Source: Verrucomicrobiota bacterium (lineage in GTDB: Bacteria > Verrucomicrobiota > Verrucomicrobiia > Limisphaerales > DSYF01). Taken from it: a DNA stretch of 6,894 nucleotides. This document shows, one piece after another, positions 5,579 through 6,894 of the stretch. The position numbers and the translations under genes were made by a program. Numbering within the stretch: the first letter of the stretch is position 1; every line of letters begins with the position of its first letter. Under the pieces are notes generated by a model. The model worked only from the letters and a program-made list of their open reading frames with translations, had not been told where the DNA came from and ran no database searches. The stretch covers positions 1 through 6,894 of the forward strand of contig JALOTU010000162.1 of assembly GCA_025457725.1 (NCBI GenBank), in the 5' to 3' direction.

Positions 5579-6894
5579 ATGCCAGAAAAAGTCATCATCC
5601 CGGTAGGGGATAAAGAAATCAGCATCGAAACAGGCAAGATCGCCAAACAGGCCGACGGCTCGGTCGTGGTTCAAACCGGTGAAACCATGGTCCTCGTCGC
5701 TGCGGTCGCCGCCAGCAAGGCCAAACCCGGACAGGACTTCTTCCCGCTCACCGTGGATTTTCGCGAGAAGGCGGCCGCCGCAGGCCGCTTCCCCGGCGGC
5801 TTCTTCAAGCGGGAAGGGCGTCCCACGGAAAAGGAAATCCTGACCTGCCGCCTCACCGACCGCCCCATCCGCCCGCTCTTTCCCAAGGGTTGGTACAATG
5901 AGGTCCAGGTGCAGACCATCGTGCTCAGCGCCGATGGCGAGAACGATCCGGACATGCTGAGCATGCTGGGGGCTTCCGCCGCCCTGATGGTCAGCGACAT
6001 TCCCTGGGCGGGTCCCCTGGGGGTGATCCGCGTGGGACGGCTTGGCGGTGAGTTCATCGCCAACCCGACGCACGAGCAGAAGACCGAGAGCGATCTGGAC
6101 CTGGTCTACGTCGGCAGCGAAACCGACCATGTCATGTTCGAGGGATCAGCCCGCGAGATCAGCGATGCGGATTTCAACGACGCGCTCAAATGGGCCCACG
6201 ACGCCATCCAGCCGCAGATCAAAGCCCAGAAGGAACTTGCCGCTAAGGCAGGCAAGAAGAAGCGGGAGATCACGGTGACCGTGGTCCCCGATGAGATTCT
6301 CGAGGAAGCCAGGAAGCTGGCGGGCGACCGCATCATCCCGGCGCTCCTGACCTCCGCCAAATTGGAGCGGGAGGCCGCGGTGAATGCCGTGTTCGAGGAT
6401 GTGGGGCAGAAGCTGGTCGAGAAATACGGGGAGGAGACGGTGACGCCCTATGTGCTCAAGGACGCCCAGTACTACATTCAGAAGGAGGCGGTTCGCGGCC
6501 TGATCATGGAGAAGGACAAGCGGCTGGACGGCCGTCCGCTCGACGGGCTTCGGACCATCACCGCGGAGGTCGGGCTGCTGCCACGCGCGCACGGCTCGGC
6601 GTTGTTCACCCGGGGTGAGACGCAGGCCCTGGTGCTGGCCACGTTGGGCACCAGTGATGAGGCCCAGGACCTGGACACCTACAGTGGCGGCGAGACGGAA
6701 AAGAAGTTCATGCTGCACTACAACTTCCCCAACTTTTCCGTGGGGGAAACCGGGCGCATCAGCGGCCCGGGCCGGCGCGAGATCGGGCATGGCGCCCTGG
6801 CCGAGCGCAGCGTGGAACCCGTGCTGCCGCTCAAGGATTATCCCTACGCGCTGCGGGTCACCAGCGAGATCACCGAGTCCAACGGCTCCAGCTC
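5579..6894 (+). CDS. pnp: Polynucleotide phosphorylase, 3' end beyond the window
   Basis: PNPase degrades RNA 3' to 5' using phosphate and releases nucleoside diphosphates; it often works with RNase E and a helicase. The window holds the first 438 codons of a protein usually of about 700 residues. The first RNase PH domain (about 1-140) contains AAAGRFPGGFFKREGRPTEKE (from residue 66) and RLTDRPIRPLFP (91-102). A helical linker domain (about 150-310) follows. The second, catalytic RNase PH domain starts near DGRPLDGLR (317-325) and shows FTRGETQALVLATLGT (343-358), HYNFPNFSVGETG (380-392), GRREIGHGALAER (398-410) and SEITESNGS (429-437). The KH and S1 RNA-binding domains would lie beyond the edge. 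The ATG at 5579 gives the usual N-terminus (MPEKVIIPVGDKEISIETGK) although its ribosome binding site is weak. The frame is open throughout. It is probably co-transcribed with rpsO, 203 bp upstream. Confidence 0.97.
   Translation, partial: MPEKVIIPVGDKEISIETGKIAKQADGSVVVQTGETMVLVAAVAASKAKPGQDFFPLTVDFREKAAAAGRFPGGFFKREGRPTEKEILTCRLTDRPIRPLFPKGWYNEVQVQTIVLSADGENDPDMLSMLGASAALMVSDIPWAGPLGVIRVGRLGGEFIANPTHEQKTESDLDLVYVGSETDHVMFEGSAREISDADFNDALKWAHDAIQPQIKAQKELAAKAGKKKREITVTVVPDEILEEARKLAGDRIIPALLTSAKLEREAAVNAVFEDVGQKLVEKYGEETVTPYVLKDAQYYIQKEAVRGLIMEKDKRLDGRPLDGLRTITAEVGLLPRAHGSALFTRGETQALVLATLGTSDEAQDLDTYSGGETEKKFMLHYNFPNFSVGETGRISGPGRREIGHGALAERSVEPVLPLKDYPYALRVTSEITESNGSS

Noticed and set aside
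5561..6130. Minus-strand open frame of 189 codons opposite pnp
   Set aside because: The plus strand encodes an uninterrupted PNPase here; the reverse frame shows no recognisable domain.

Overview
The window is GC-rich, gene-dense bacterial chromosome. No phage or insertion-sequence genes, tRNA, rRNA or CRISPR array can be seen. Protein sequence and layout suggest the Verrucomicrobiota/PVC neighbourhood: the GlgA is of the plant starch synthase III/IV-like type, the PNPase is of the AAAGRFPGGFFKREG type, and both glycogen enzymes carry Pro/Ala-rich tails. This placement is an inference from recalled family resemblance, not a search result.

From left to right: (1) positions 1-48 hold the probable first 16 codons of an unidentified gene on the minus strand that runs off the left edge. 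(2) Positions 49-196 are a divergent gap containing a 12-bp direct repeat and a dyad next to the following start codon. (3) Positions 197-876 encode a type II toxin-antitoxin pair on the plus strand, a VapB-type antitoxin and a VapC-type PIN-domain toxin with a 4-nt GTGA overlap. (4) Positions 930-4896 are a minus-strand glycogen operon, glgA followed by glgB with a 17-bp gap. glgB appears to have lost about 70 nt near its 3' end, so its normal C-terminus is out of frame and followed by a basic Lys/Ala/Pro tail. (5) Positions 4897-5117 are a divergent control region with an AT-rich dyad, a perfect tandem 12-mer and a plausible sigma70-like promoter for rpsO. (6) Positions 5118-6894 are the conserved pair rpsO (ribosomal protein S15) and pnp (PNPase), with a structured 203-bp spacer. 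pnp is cut by the right edge.

GlgA elongates alpha-1,4-glucan from a nucleotide sugar, normally ADP-glucose in bacteria, and GlgB adds alpha-1,6 branches. Together they make glycogen. The rpsO-pnp pair links translation with RNA turnover and follows a gene order common to many bacteria. The toxin-antitoxin pair is a self-contained accessory unit facing the glycogen operon tail to tail. No clearly new defence or mobile system is visible. The most notable points are the damaged glgB terminus, the SSIII/IV-like GlgA with its long N-terminal extension, and the dyads and repeats in the intergenic regions.
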